The notes beneath the pieces were generated by a model, which made no database searches, was not told the origin of the DNA, and saw only the letters and a list, made by a program, of their open reading frames with translations. A program made the position numbers and the translations under genes. This document shows positions 1 through 12,065 of a stretch of 64,000 bases of DNA, one piece after another (the stretch's first letter is position 1; every line of letters starts with the position of its first letter). The stretch comes from Nematostella vectensis (lineage: Eukaryota > Cnidaria > Anthozoa > Actiniaria > Edwardsiidae), in the NCBI RefSeq assembly GCF_932526225.1, contig NC_064036.1, positions 248,001-312,000 on the forward strand, read 5' to 3'.

Positions 1-362
1 TAAAGGGGCAGCAGCATAGTACTGCGCATGTCTGGAGTCAGTGTTTATTGTAGGCTTTTAAGTGTCTACAAACAGTTGAACTTTTTAAAAGCTGTCAATA
101 CCTTATTAAATAATATGCAATATTATATTGAAAACTATGTTAATGGACAGTTTGTGGTCATTTTTTTTGTTTTGTTTAAAGTCTCCCACATGTACCAAAA
201 GCTCATAAGTCAGTATTAGAATTTCACTGAAGTTCATTGTGTCAGGGCTCTAGAGCTATTGCAAATCTCTTAAACATGACACTCCCCCTTTAAAGGAAAG
301 TAAAAAAAAATCAAAATTGTTGGTGGGGGTCTCTGCTGTGTTTGTTTTCTTTTTAGTTTTGT

Positions 363-406
363 TCTATTATTATTATTATTTTCTTTTTTAGAGGAGGAGG
401 GGAATT
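363..406 (+). repeat. (TTA)n tract, pyrimidine run and polypurine run (reference copy)
   Basis: A short TTA/ATT microsatellite is followed by TTTTCTTTTTTAG and then AGGAGGAGGGG (AGGGGGAGGGG in most other units). The TTA tract is usually five repeats but longer in units 25, 28, 29 and 30, longest in unit 29 (about 56552-56576). The pyrimidine-run-AG order resembles a 3' splice site, but no gene model uses it. Confidence 0.6.
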
Positions 407-711
407 CAGCTAAAAATAGCCAAGGGTCAATTCAAGCAACTAGTACAAAAGATGTTTTTTTGCAGTCCTTTATTCAATATATTCAAGGTTATCATGCAAT
501 TGTGTTGTTTGACTGCATATATATATATATATTTTTATTTCTTTTCATTACAAGTTCTATATGTGTAAGTGGTGACCATAGCTATGATTACTATTATTTA
601 GAATATCTTTTACCTACTAACAGAAAACAACTTGACTGCAAAACACTTACTGTAGGGCACTCGATATTAGGCATTACTTTCATGTGGATGTAAGGTTGAA
701 ATGTCAAAACC

Positions 712-837
712 TTCATTAACCCGTGAATTACGCTTTAGCGTATTACACTTTGTGGTGATCTGATTCTATTGTACTTTTTTTGTGTTTTACTAACTATTAC
801 CGTTTAACTATCACACTTTGTTTCACGGGTTAATGAA
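712..837. mobile_element. MITE-like element with 16-bp perfect inverted repeats (reference copy, unit 1)
   Basis: TTCATTAACCCGTGAA at 712-727 is the exact reverse complement of TTCACGGGTTAATGAA at 822-837. Read as a TTAA element, the core is 720-829 (110 bp, ends CCCG...CGGG) flanked by TTAA at 716-719 and 830-833, which is the target-site pattern of the piggyBac superfamily. Against this, the inverted symmetry continues outside the TTAA (TTCA/TGAA), so the true ends may lie further out. Ending at CATTAACCC/GGGTTAATG leaves 8-bp flanks AAAACCTT and AAAACCAC (6 of 8 identical), which would suit a hAT-like duplication. Just inside the left repeat is a small hairpin, TACGCT-TT-AGCGTA (729-742). 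ACACTTTGT occurs twice (745-753, 813-821). There is no coding capacity. The element is present in all 32 units, so it was in the founder unit and is not a fresh insertion. Confidence 0.6.
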
Positions 838-1489
838 AACCACTCTAATTACTTACAGTAGTTCTTTTTTAATATTATTATTTACTTGTATAATTTAGAT
901 GAGCAATACATATTTCTTTATTGCTTTGTAGAGCTCATCTCGTTCCTCATAAATAACAAACAAAATGAAGTTTGTTCTTATTTTGGTGCAAAGGAATCTA
1001 CAGTAGTTTTCTAATCAGATAATTGTTTTTCTTTTAACACTCACCTGTTATTTCAACAGCCTTACTTGAGTTTGCTTGTCTCAGAAATAGACCTTGCTTA
1101 ATAAACAAAGACATGTTACAAACTTATTTAATAATAGGTAACAACTGCAATATTGTATGAAGAGAGTGCCCCTCTCTTCCCTCTGCTATTGTTCAAATTA
1201 TGCTCAATAAACTTTTACCTCTTCCCTCTCCACCAGTTAAGCATTCTATGTATGCTTCCCTGTACAAAATGCACCCCTTCAAATAGAACATTAAAGTTCA
1301 CATACTTGTTTACTTCCTCAAACTCTTTGCTTTGTGTTTTTTGTTACCTTCCTAGGAACAAATTGAATACATATAATCAATAAATCTAGCAAGCTTATTT
1401 TGCAAACTCACTTTTTTTTATTATTTTTGCGCAAAACCTATCAGGATTAAGGGGGTCCAGCACAAAGAAAAAAAAACGAATTAAAAAAA

Positions 1490-1870
1490 AAAGCCCATTG
1501 GCCTGGGATCGAACCCGGTCTGAAGAACAAAACGGAAACCATACATACGGATTACCCAATCGGTATGGCAGCACAAGGCTTTTACGGAAGGCTGTAACGA
1601 ACCCGAAGGCCCCAAGCACCGATATTTCCGAGCGAATATGCTGTACAACACTCTTGCAACGTTATCCCAACCCGCGCATTAATGGGGAGGACAATAACCA
1701 GGATCCCAGGCCTGTAATACGGTTACGCCACGCACAGCTCGCCGAGATTGTGGATGACAAAAAATAGAGGTCTATTTGGGCGTCTTGGGTCCCTTGGGGA
1801 CTCGCCATGCGCACGGGCGCATCTCTTTTATTGTGTACATGACATCAAATTAGCGAAGAAAAAAGACGCT
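1490..1870. other. GC-richer conserved block of the unit (reference copy)
   Basis: This stretch contrasts with the AT-rich rest of the unit and varies little between copies apart from homopolymer length. It holds the tRNA-like segment, an 11-bp inverted repeat GGCCTGGGATC/GATCCCAGGCC (1500-1510, 1702-1712), CCAC/GTGG bracketing CTC-GCC-GAG (1728-1753), a 7-bp hairpin GGGTCCC-TTG-GGGACTC with one G-T pair (1787-1803) and a perfect 6-bp hairpin ATGCGC-ACGG-GCGCAT (1807-1822). It could be a captured SINE-like element or a structured RNA. No known RNA family is recognised. Confidence 0.55.
1495..1562 (-). other. tRNA-like segment with Pol III B-box (reference copy, unit 1)
   Basis: On the minus strand, CCGGG-TTCGATC-CCAGG reads as a T-arm (4 of 5 stem pairs, TTCGATC loop) and GGGTTCGATCCC matches the B-box. 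It is followed at once by CCAATGG, which pairs 6 of 7 with CGATTGG 68 nt upstream as an acceptor-like stem, then GC and a run of eight or more T, a Pol III-type terminator. D-arm and anticodon arm are not convincing, and no good A-box lies at normal spacing. The best A-box-like string, TGGCGTAACCG (minus strand), is about 210 bp upstream of the B-box. This is most likely a decayed tRNA or the head of a tRNA-derived SINE captured in the unit. Copies occur at the matching place in every unit except unit 12, twice in unit 19, and cut short in unit 32. Confidence 0.5.
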
Positions 1871-2007
1871 GTTTTGGAATCATGTGAAAAGCATAAAATA
1901 AATAGAAATAAAGACGTAAGGGGGGAGAATATTGACATCTTCATATTAGAATATTGACAAAATCCGCAATTTTGTCTACGCTGACTAAGTAAAGCTGTAT
2001 TTTACTT

Positions 2008-2519
2008 TAAAGGGGCAGCAACATAGTACTGCGCATGTCTGGAGTCAGTGATTATTGTAGGCTTTTAAGTGTCAACAAACAGTTGAACTTTTTAAAAGCT
2101 GTGAATACCTTATTAAATAATATGCAATATTATATTGAAAACTATGTTAATGGACAGTTTGTGGTCATTTTTGTTGTTTTGTTTACAGTCTCCCACATGT
2201 ACCAAAAGCTCATAAGTCAGTATTAGAATCTCACTGAAGTTCATTGTGTCTGTGCTCTAGAGCTATTGCAAATCTCTTAAACATGACACTCCCCTTTTAA
2301 AGGAAAGTAAAAAAAATCAAAATTGTTGGTGGGGGTCTCTGCTGTGTTTGTTTTCTTTTTAGTTTTGTTCTATTATTATTATTATTTTCTTTTTTAGAGG
2401 GGGAGGGGAATTCAGCTAAAAATAGCCAAGGGTCAATTCAAGCAACTAGTACAAAAGATGTTTTTTTGCAGTCCTTTATTCAATATATTCAAGGTTATCA
2501 TGCAATTCTGTTGTTTGAC

Positions 2520-2553
<34 letters not shown>

Positions 2554-4026
2554 TTTCTTTCTTTTCATTACAAGTTCTATATGTGTAAGTGGTGACCATA
2601 GCTATGATTACTATTATTTAGAATATTTTTTTACCTACTAACAGAAAACAACTTGACTGCAAAACACTTACTGTAGGGCACTCGATATTAGGCATTACTT
2701 TCATGTGGATGTAAGGTTGAAATGTCAAAACCTTCATTAACCCGTGAACTACGCTTTAGCGTATTACACTTTGTGGTGATCTGATTCTATTGTACTTTTT
2801 TGTGTTTTACTAACTATTACCGTTTAACTATCACACTTTGTTTCACGGGTTAATGAAAACCACTCTAATTACTTACAGTAGTTCTTTTTTAATATTATTA
2901 TTTACTTGTATAATTTAGATGAGCAATATATAATTCTTTATGGCTTTGTAGAGCTCATCTCGTTCCTCATAAATAACAAACAAAAGGAAGTTTGTTCTTA
3001 TTTTGTTGCAAAGGAATCTACAGAAGTTTTCTAATCAGACAATTGTTTTTCTTTTAACACTCACCTGTTATTTCAACAGCCTTTCTTGAGTTTGCTTGTC
3101 TCAGAAATAGACCTTGCTTAATAAACAAAGACATGTTACAAACTTATTTAATAATAGGTAACAACTGCAATATTGTATGAAGAGAGTGCCCCTCTCTTCC
3201 CCCTGCTATTGTTGAAATTATGCTCAATAAACTTTTACCTCTTCCCTCTCCACCAGTTAAGCATTCTATGTATGCTTCCCTGTACAAAATGCACCCCTTC
3301 AAATAGAACATTAAAGTTCACATACTTGTTTACTTCCTCAAACTCTTTGCTTTGTGTTTTTTGTTAACTTCCTAGGAACAAATTGAATACATATAATCAA
3401 TAAATCTAGCAACCTTATTTTACAAACTCACTTTTTTTATTATTTTTGCGCAAAACCTATCAGGATTAAGGGGGTCCAGCACAAAGAAAAAAAACGAACT
3501 AAAAAAAAAAAGCCCATTGGCCTGGGATCGAACCCGGTCTGAAGAACAAAACGGAAACCATACATACGGATTACCCAATCGGTATGGCAGCACAAGGCTT
3601 TTACGGAAGGCTGTAAAGAACCCGAAGGCCCCAAGCACCGATATTTCCGAGCGAATATGCTGTACAACACTCATGCAAGGTTATCCCAACCCGCGCATTA
3701 ATGGGGAGGACAATAACCAGGATCCCAGGCCTGTAATACGGTTACGCCACGCACAGCTCGCCGAGATTGTGGATGACAAAAAATAGAGGTCTATTTGGGC
3801 GTCTTGGGTCCCTTGGGGACTCGCCATGCGCACGGGCGCATCTCTTTTATTGTGTACATGACATCAAATTAGCGAAGAAAAAAGACGCTGTTTTGGTATC
3901 ATGTGAAAAGCATAAAATAAATAGAAATAAAGACGTAAGGGGGGAGAATATTGACATATTCATATTAGAATATTGACAAAATCCGCAATATTGTCTACCC
4001 TGACTAAGTAAAGCTGTATTTTACTT
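2008..4026 (+). repeat. Repeat unit 2
   Basis: Length 2019. Start type i (CAGCAACATAG, GTCAACAAAC, GCTGTGAATACC). TA tract 2523-2550. Inverted-repeat element 2733-2857. tRNA-like segment 3514-3581. Second half of the CTCTCTTCC class, like units 1 and 3. Confidence 0.97.
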
Positions 4027-6039
4027 TAAAGGGGCAGCAGCATAGTACTGCGCATGTCTGGAGTCAGTGTTTATTGTAGGCTTTTCAGTGTCTACAAACA
4101 GTTGAACTTTTTAAAAGCTGTCAATACCTTATTAAATAATATGCAATATTATATTGAAAACTATGTTAATGGACAGTTTGTGGTCATTTTTGTTGTTTTG
4201 TTTAAAGTCTCCCACATGTACCAAAAGCTCATAAGTCAGTATTAGAATTTCACTGAAGTTCATTGTGTCAGGGCTCTAGAGCTATTGCAAATCTCTTAAA
4301 CATGACACTCCCCTTTTAAAGGAAAGTAAAAAAAATCAAAATTGTTGGTGGGGGTCTCTGCTGTGTTTGTTTTCTTTTTAGTTTTGTTCTATTATTATTA
4401 TTATTTTCTTTTTTAGAGGGGGAGGGGAATTCAGCTAAAAATAGCCAAGGGTCAATTCAAGCAACTAGTACAAAAGATGTTTTTTTGCAGTCCTTTATTC
4501 AATATATTCAAGGTTATCATGCAATTCTGTTGTTTGACTGCATATATATATATATATATATATTTTTTTTTTCTTTCTTTTCATTACAAGTTCTATATGT
4601 GTAAGTGGTGACCATAGCTATGATTACTATTATTTAGAATATTTTTTTACCTACTAACAGAAAACAACTTGACTGCAAAACACTTACTGTAGGGCACTCG
4701 ATATTAGGCATTACTTTCATGTGGATGTAAGGTTGAAATGTCAAAACCTTCATTAACCCGTGAACTACGCTTTAGCGTATTACACTTTGTGGTGATCTGA
4801 TTCTATTGTACTTTTTTGTGTTTTACTAACTATTACCGTTTAACTATCACACTTTGTTTCACGGGTTAATGAAAACCACTCTAATTACTTACAGTAGTTC
4901 TTTTTTAATATTATTATTTACTTGTATAATTTAGATGAGCAATATATAATTCTTTATGGCTTTGTAGAGCTCATCTCGTTCCTCATAAATAACAAACAAA
5001 ATGAAGTTTGTTCTTATTTTGTTGCAAAGTAATCTACAGTAGTTTTCTAATCAGACAATTGTTTTTCTTTTAACACTCACCTGTTATTTCAACAGCCTTA
5101 CTTGAGTTTGCTTGTCTCAGAAATAGACCTTGCTTAATAAACAAAGACATGTTACAAACTTATTTAATAATAGGTAACAACTGCAATATTGTATGAAGAG
5201 AGTGCCCCTCTCTTCCCCCTGCTATTGTTGAAATTATGCTCAATAAACATTTACCTCTTCCCTCTCCACCAGTTAAGCATTCTATGTATGCTTCCCTGTA
5301 CAAAATGCACCCCTTCAAATAGAACATTAAAGTTCACATACTTGTTTACTTCCTCAAACTCTTTGCTTTGTGTTTTTTGTTAACTTCCTAGGAACAAATT
5401 GAATACATATAATCAATAAATCTAGCAACCTTATTTTGCAAACTCACTTTTTTTTATTATTTTTGCGCAAAACCTATCAGGATTAAGGGGGTCCAGCAAA
5501 AAGAAAAAAAAAACGAACTAAAAAAAAAGCCCATTGGCCTGGGATCGAACCCGGTCTGAAGAACAAAACGGAAACCATACATACGGATTACCCAATCGGT
5601 ATGGCAGCACAAGGCTTTTACGGAAGGCTGTAAAGAACCCGAAGGCCCCAAGCACCTATATTTCCGAGCGAATATGCTGTACAACACTCATGCAAGGTTA
5701 TCCCAACCCGCGCATTAATGGGGAGGACAATAACCAGGATCCCAGGCCTGTAATACGGTTACCCCACGCACAGCTCGCCGAGATTGTGGATGACAAAAAA
5801 TAGAGGTCTATTTGGGCGTCTTGGGTCCCTTGGGGACTCGCCATGCGCACGGGCGCATCTCTTTTATTGTGTACATGACATCAAATTAGCGAAGAAAAAA
5901 GACGCTGTTTTGGTATCATGTGAAAAGCATAAAATAAATAGAAATAAAGACGTAAGGGGGGAGAATATTGACATATTCATATTAGAATATTGACAAAATC
6001 AGCAATATTGTCTACGCTGACTAAAGCTGTATTTTACTT
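4027..6039 (+). repeat. Repeat unit 3
   Basis: Length 2013. Start type ii. Inverted-repeat element 4749-4873. tRNA-like segment 5531-5598. Near its end it reads GCTGACTAAAGCTG, four bases shorter than the usual GCTGACTAAGTAAAGCTG. Confidence 0.97.
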
Positions 6040-8050
6040 TAAAGGGGCAGCAGCATAGTACTGCGCATGTCTGGAGTCAGTGTTTATTGTAGGCTTTTAA
6101 GTGTCTACAAACAGTTGAACTTTTTAAAAGCTGTCAATACCTTATTAAATAATATGCAATATTATATTGAAAACTATGTTAATGGACAGTTTGTGGTCAT
6201 TTTTGTTGTTTTGTTTAAAGTCTCCCACATGTACCAGAAGCTCATAAGTCAGTATTAGAATTTCACTGAAGTTCATTGTGTCAGGGCTCTAGAGCTATTG
6301 CAAATCTCTTAAACATGACACTCCCCTTTTAAAGGAAAGTAAAAAAAATCAAAATTGTTGGTGGGGGTCTCTGCTGTGTTTGTTTTCTTTTTAGTTTTGT
6401 TCTATTATTATTATTATTTTCTTTTTTAGAGGGGGAGGGGAATTCAGCTAAAAATAGCCAAGGGTCAATTCAAGCAACTAGTACAAAAGATGTTTTTTTT
6501 GCAGTCCTTTATTCAATATATTCAAGGTTATCATGCAATTCTGTTGTTTGACTGCATATATATATATATATATTTTTTTTTTCTTTCTTTTCATTACAAG
6601 TTCTATATGTGTAAGTGGTGACCATAGCTATGATTACTATTATTTAGAATATCTTTTTACCTACTAACAGAAAACAACTTGACTGCAAAACACTTACTGT
6701 AGGGCACTCGATATTAGGCATTACTTTCATGTGGATGTAAGGTTGAAATGTCAAAACCTTCATTAACCCGTGAACTACGCTTTAGCGTATTACACTTTGT
6801 TGTGATCTGATTCTATTGTTCTTTTTTGTGTTTTACTAACTATTACCGTTTAACTATCACACTTTGTTTCACGGGTTAATGAAAACCACTCTAATTACTT
6901 ACAGTAATTCTTTTTTAATGTTATTATTTACTTGTATAATTTAGATGAGCAATACATATTTCTTCTTGGCCTTGTAGAGCTCATCTCGTTCCTCATAAAT
7001 AACAAACAAAATGAAGTTTGTTCTTATTTGGTGCAAAGGAATCTACAGTAGTTTTCTAATCAGATAATTGTTTTTTTTTTAACACTCACCTGTTATTTCA
7101 ACAGCTCTTACTTGAGTTTGCTTGTCTCAGAAATAGACCTTGCTTAATAAACAAATATATCTTACAAACTTATTTATTATAGGTAACAACTGCAATATTG
7201 TATGAAGAGAGTGCCCCTCCCTTCCCCCTGCTATTGTTGACATTATGCTCAATAAACTGTTACCTCTCCCCTCTCCACCAGTTAAGCATTCTATGTATGC
7301 TTCCCTGTACAAAATGCGCCCCTTCAAATAAAACATTAAAGTTCACATATTTGTTTACTTCCTCAAACTCTTTGCTTTGTGTTTTTTGTTAACTTCCTAG
7401 GAACAAATTGAATACATATAATCAATAAGTCTAGCAAGCTTATTTTGCAAACTCACTTTTTTTATTATTTTTGCGCAAAACCTATCAGGATTAAGGGGGT
7501 CCAGCACAAAGAAAAAAAAAACGAATTAAAAAAAAGCCCATTGGCCTGGGATCGAACCCGGTCTGAAGAACAAAACGGAAACCATACATACGGATTACCC
7601 AATCGGTATGGCAGCACAAGGCTTTTACGGAAGGCTGTAAAGAACCCGAAGGCCCCAAGCACCGATATTTCCGAGCGAATATGCTGTACAACACTCTTGC
7701 AAGGTTATCCCAACCCGCGCATTAATGGGGAGGACAATAACCAGGATCCCAGGCCTGTAATACGGTTACGCCACGCACAGCTCGCCGAGATTGTGGATGA
7801 CAAAAAATAGAGGTCTATTTGGGCGTCTTGGGTCCCTTGGGGACTCGCCATGCGCACGGGCGCATCTCTTTTATTGTGTACATGACATCAAATTAGCGAA
7901 GAAAAAAGACGCTGTTTTGGTATCATGTGAAAATCATAAAATAAATAGAAATAAAGACGTAAGGGGGGAGAATATTGCCATCTTTATATTAGAATATTGA
8001 CAAAATCCGCAATTTTGTCTACGCTGACTAAGTAAAGCTGTATTTTACTT
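6040..8050 (+). repeat. Repeat unit 4 (mosaic)
   Basis: Length 2011. It begins as type ii but from about 6900 carries the second-half variant of units 5-8 (CTTCTTGGCCTTG, CAGCTCTTACTTG, CTCCCTTCCCC, AATAAAACATT). This suggests an exchange inside the unit. Inverted-repeat element 6759-6883. tRNA-like segment 7538-7605. Confidence 0.97.
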
Positions 8051-10058
8051 TAAAGGGGCAGCAACATAGTACTGCGCATGTCTGGAATCAGTGATTATTG
8101 TAGGCTTTTAAGTGTCAACAAACAGTTGAACTTTTTAAAAGCTGTGAATACCTTATTAAATAATATGCAATATTATATTAAAAACTATGTTAATTGACAG
8201 TTTGTGGTCATTTTTTTTTGTTTTGTTTAAAGTCTCCCACATGTACCAAAAGCTCATAAGTCAGTATTAGAATTTCACTGAAGTTCATTGTGTCAGGGCT
8301 CTATAGCTATTGCAAATCTCTTAACCATGACACTCCCCTTTTAAAGGAAAGTAAAAAAAATCAAAATTGTTGGTGGGGGTCTCTGCTGTGTTTGTTTTCT
8401 TTTTAGTTTTGTTCTATTATTATTATTATTTTCTTTTTTAGAGGGGGAGGGGAATTCAGCTAAAAATAGCCAAGGGTCAATTCAAGCAACTAGTACAAAA
8501 GATGTTTTTTTGCAGTCCTTTATTCAATATATTCAAGGTTATCATGCAATTCTGTTGTTTGACTGCATATATATATATATATTTTTTTTCTTTCTTTTCA
8601 TTACAAGTTCTATATGTGTAAGTGGTGACCATAGCTATGATTACTATTATTTAGAATATTTTTTTACCTACTAACAGAAAACAACTTGACTGCAAAACAC
8701 TTACTGTAGGGCACTCGATATTAGGCATTACTTTCATGTGGATGTAAGGTTGAAATGTCAAAACCTTCATTAACCCGTGAACTACGCTTTAGCGTATTAC
8801 ACTTTGTTGTGATCTGATTCTATTGTTCTTTTTTGTGTTTTACTAACTATTACCGTTTAACTATCACACTTTGTTTCACGGGTTAATGAAAACCACTCTA
8901 ATTACTTACAGTAATTCTTTTTTAATGTTATTATTTACTTGTATAATTTAGATGAGCAATACATATTTCTTCTTGGCCTTGTAGAGCTTATCTCGTTCCT
9001 CATAAATAACAAACAAAATGAAGTTTGTTCTTATTTGGTGCAAAGGAATCTACATTAGTTTTCTAATCAGATAATTGTTTTTTTTTTAACACTCACCTGT
9101 TATTTCAACAGCTCTTACTTGAGTTTGCTTGTCTCAGAAATAGACCTTGCTTAATAAACAAAGACATGTTACAAACCTATTTAATAATAGGTAACAACTG
9201 CAATATTGTATGAAGAGAGTGCCCCTCCCTTCCCCCTGCTATTGTTGACATTATGCTCAATAAACTGTTACCTCTCCCCTCTCCACCAGTTAAGCATTCT
9301 ATGTATGCTTCCCCGTACAAAATGCGCCCCTTCAAATAAAACATTAAAGTTCACATATTTGTTTACTTCCTCAAACTCTTTGCTTTGTGTTTTTTGTTAA
9401 CTTCCTAGGAACAAATTGAATACATATAATCAATAAGTCTAGCAAGCTTATTTTGCAAACTCACTTTTTTTATTATTTTTGCGCAAAACCTATCAGGATT
9501 AAGGGGGTCCAGCACAAAGAAAAAAAAAACGAATTAAAAAAAAGCCCATTGGCCTGGGATCGAACCCGGTCTGAAGAACAAAACGGAAACCATACATACG
9601 GATTACCCAATCGGTATGGCAGCACAAGGCTTTTACGGAAGGCTGTAAAGAACCCGAAGGCCCCAAGCACCGATATTTCCGAGCGAATATGCTGTACAAC
9701 ACTCTTGCAAGGTTATCCCAACCCGCGCATTAATGGGGAGGACAATAACCAGGATCCCAGGCCTGTAATACGGTTACGCCACGCACAGCTCGCCGAGATT
9801 GTGGATGACAAAAAATAGAGGTCTATTTATGCGTCTTGGGTCCCTTGGGGACTCGCCATGCGCACGGGCGCATCTCTTTTATTGTGTACATGACATCAAA
9901 TTAGCGAAGAAAAAAGACGCTGTTTTGGTATCATGTGAAAATCATAAAATAAATAGAAATAAAGACGTAAGGGGGGAGAATATTGCCATCTTTATATTAG
10001 AATATTGACAAAATCCGCAATTTTGTCTACGCTGACTAAGTAAAGCTGTATTTTACTT
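8051..10058 (+). repeat. Repeat unit 5
   Basis: Length 2008. Start type i with GGAATCAG, shared with units 6-9. Inverted-repeat element 8766-8890. tRNA-like segment 9546-9613. Private double change: AT at 9829-9830 where all other units have GG. Units 5-8 are close to identical and form a recent local expansion. Confidence 0.97.
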
Positions 10059-12065
10059 TAAAGGGGCAGCAACATAGTACTGCGCATGTCTGGAATCAGT
10101 GATTATTGTAGGCTTTTAAGTGTCAACAAACAGTTGAACTTTTTAAAAGCTGTGAATACCTTATTAAATAATATGCAATATTATATTAAAAACTATGTTA
10201 ATGGACAGTTTGTGGTCATTTTTTTTTGTTTTGTTAAAAGTCTCCCACATGTACCAAAAGCTCATAAGTCAGTATTAGAATTTCACTGAAGTTCATTGTG
10301 TCAGGGCTCTAGAGCTATTGCAAATCTCTTAACCATGACACTCCCCTTTTAAAGGAAAGTAAAAAAAATCTAAATTGTTGGTGGGGGTCTCTGCTGTGTT
10401 TGTTTTCTTTTTAGTTTTGTTCTATTATTATTATTATTTTCTTTTTTAGAGGGGGAGGGGAATTCAGCTAAAAATAGCCAAGGGTCAATTCAAGCAACTA
10501 GTACAAAAGATGTTTTTTTGCAGTCCTTTATTCAATATATTCAAGGTTATCATGCAATTCTGTTGTTTGACTGCATATATATATATATATTTTTTTTCTT
10601 TCTTTTCATTACAAGTTCTATATGTGTAAGTGGTGATCATAGCTATGATTACTATTATTTAGAATATTTTTTTACCTACTAACAGAAAACAACTTGACTG
10701 CAAAACACTTACTGTAGGGCACTCGATATTAGGCATTACTTTCATGTGGATGTAAGGTTGAAATGTCAAAACCTTCATTAACCCGTGAACTACGCTTTAG
10801 CGTATTACACTTTGTGGTGATCTGATTCTATTGTTCTTTTTTGTGTTTTACTAACTATTACCGTTTAACTATCACACTTTGTTTCACGGGTTAATGAAAA
10901 CCACTCTAATTACTTACAGTAATTCTTTTTTAATGTTATTATTTACTTGTATAATTTAGATGAGCAATACATATTTCTTCTTGGCCTTGTAGAGCTCATC
11001 TCGTTCCTCATAAATAACAAACAAAATGAAGTTTGTTCTTATTTGGTGCAAAGGAATCTACATTAGTTTTCTAATCAGATAATTGTTTTTTTTTTAACAC
11101 TCACCTGTTATTTCAACAGCTCTTACTTGAGTTTGCTTGTCTCAGAAATAGACCTTGCTTAATGAACAAATATATCTTACAAACTTATTTATTATAGGTA
11201 ACAAGTGCAATATTGTATGAAGAGAGTGCCCCTCCCTTCCCCCTGCTATTGTTGACATTATGCTCAATAAACTGTTACCTCTCCCCTCTCCACCAGTTAA
11301 GCATTCTATGTATGCTTCCCTGTACAAAATGCGCCCCTTCAAATAAAACATTAAAGTTCACATACTTGTTTACTTCCTCAAACTCTTTGCTTTGTGTTTT
11401 TTGTTAACTTCCTAGGAACAAATTGAATACATATAATCAATAAGTCTAGCAAGCTTATTTTGCAAACTCACTTTTTTTATTATTTTTGCGCAAAACCTAT
11501 CAGGATTAAGGGGGTCCAGCACAAAGAAAAAAAAAACGAATTAAAAAAAAGCCCATTGGCCTGGGATCGAACCCGGTCTGAAGAACAAAACGGAAACCAT
11601 ACATACGGATTACCCAATCGGTATGGCAGCACAAGGCTTTTACGGAAGGCTGTAAAGAACCCGAAGGCCCCAAGCACCGATATTTCCGAGCGAATATGCT
11701 GTACAACACTCTTGCAAGGTTATCCCAACCCGCGCATTAATGGGGAGGACAATAACCAGGATCCCAGGCCTGTAATACGGTTACGCCACGCACAGCTCGC
11801 CGAGATTGTGGATGACAAAAAATAGAGGTCTATTTGGGCGTCTTGGGTCCCTTGGGGACTCGCCATGCGCACGGGCGCATCTCTTTTATTGTGTACATGA
11901 CATCAAATTAGCGAAGAAAAAAGACGCTGTTTTGGTATCATGTGAAAATCATAAAATAAATAGAAATAAAGACGTAAGGGGGGAGAATATTGCCATCTTT
12001 ATATTAGAATATTGACAAAATCCGCAATTTTGTCTACGCTGACTAAGTAAAGCTGTATTTTACTT
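10059..12065 (+). repeat. Repeat unit 6
   Basis: Length 2007. Start type i with GGAATCAG. Inverted-repeat element 10774-10898. tRNA-like segment 11553-11620. Belongs to the unit 5-8 cluster. Confidence 0.97.

Larger units (their letters stand above)
1..2007 (+). repeat. Repeat unit 1 (reference unit)
   Basis: Length 2007. Start type ii (CAGCAGCATAG, GTCTACAAAC, GCTGTCAATACC). TA tract 517-532. Inverted-repeat element 712-837, with one extra T in its internal T-run. Minus-strand tRNA-like segment 1495-1562. Hairpins 1787-1803 and 1807-1822. Two direct copies of GAATATTGACA at 1927-1937 and 1949-1959. Private change: GCTGTAACG at about 1597, where other units have GCTGTAAAG. Confidence 0.97.

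Noticed and set aside
363-406. Splice acceptor (pyrimidine run followed by TAG) and the GTAAGT at about 566 as intron borders
   Set aside because: Such strings are expected in AT-rich DNA, and there is no coding or conserved exon structure between them.
582-592. Cloning-vector remnant (AGCTATGATTAC resembles a plasmid primer region)
   Set aside because: The similarity is short, lacks the flanking vector sequence, and the string is in every unit.
1153-1383. Short hydrophobic frames (for example the MYEESAP... type at about +1150 in each unit)
   Set aside because: They arise from AT- and pyrimidine-rich DNA, vary freely between units, and resemble no family I know.
1807-1822. Helitron 3' end (hairpin near a CTRR terminus)
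   Set aside because: The hairpin is strong, but no CTRR end follows at the right distance and no matching 5' TC end was found.
1748-1957. 69-codon open frame present in nearly all units
   Set aside because: The first in-frame ATG is at 1754. No recognisable domain, no promoter, and its persistence fits the low divergence among units.
7445-7810. 121-codon open frame (and its copies at 9453, 11460, 13467, 37460) as a protein gene
   Set aside because: It begins at TTG, crosses A-runs whose length differs between units, and reads through the tRNA-like T-arm. The companion frame gives the typical spurious PGIEPG translation. No known domain, and units 15, 28 and others interrupt it.
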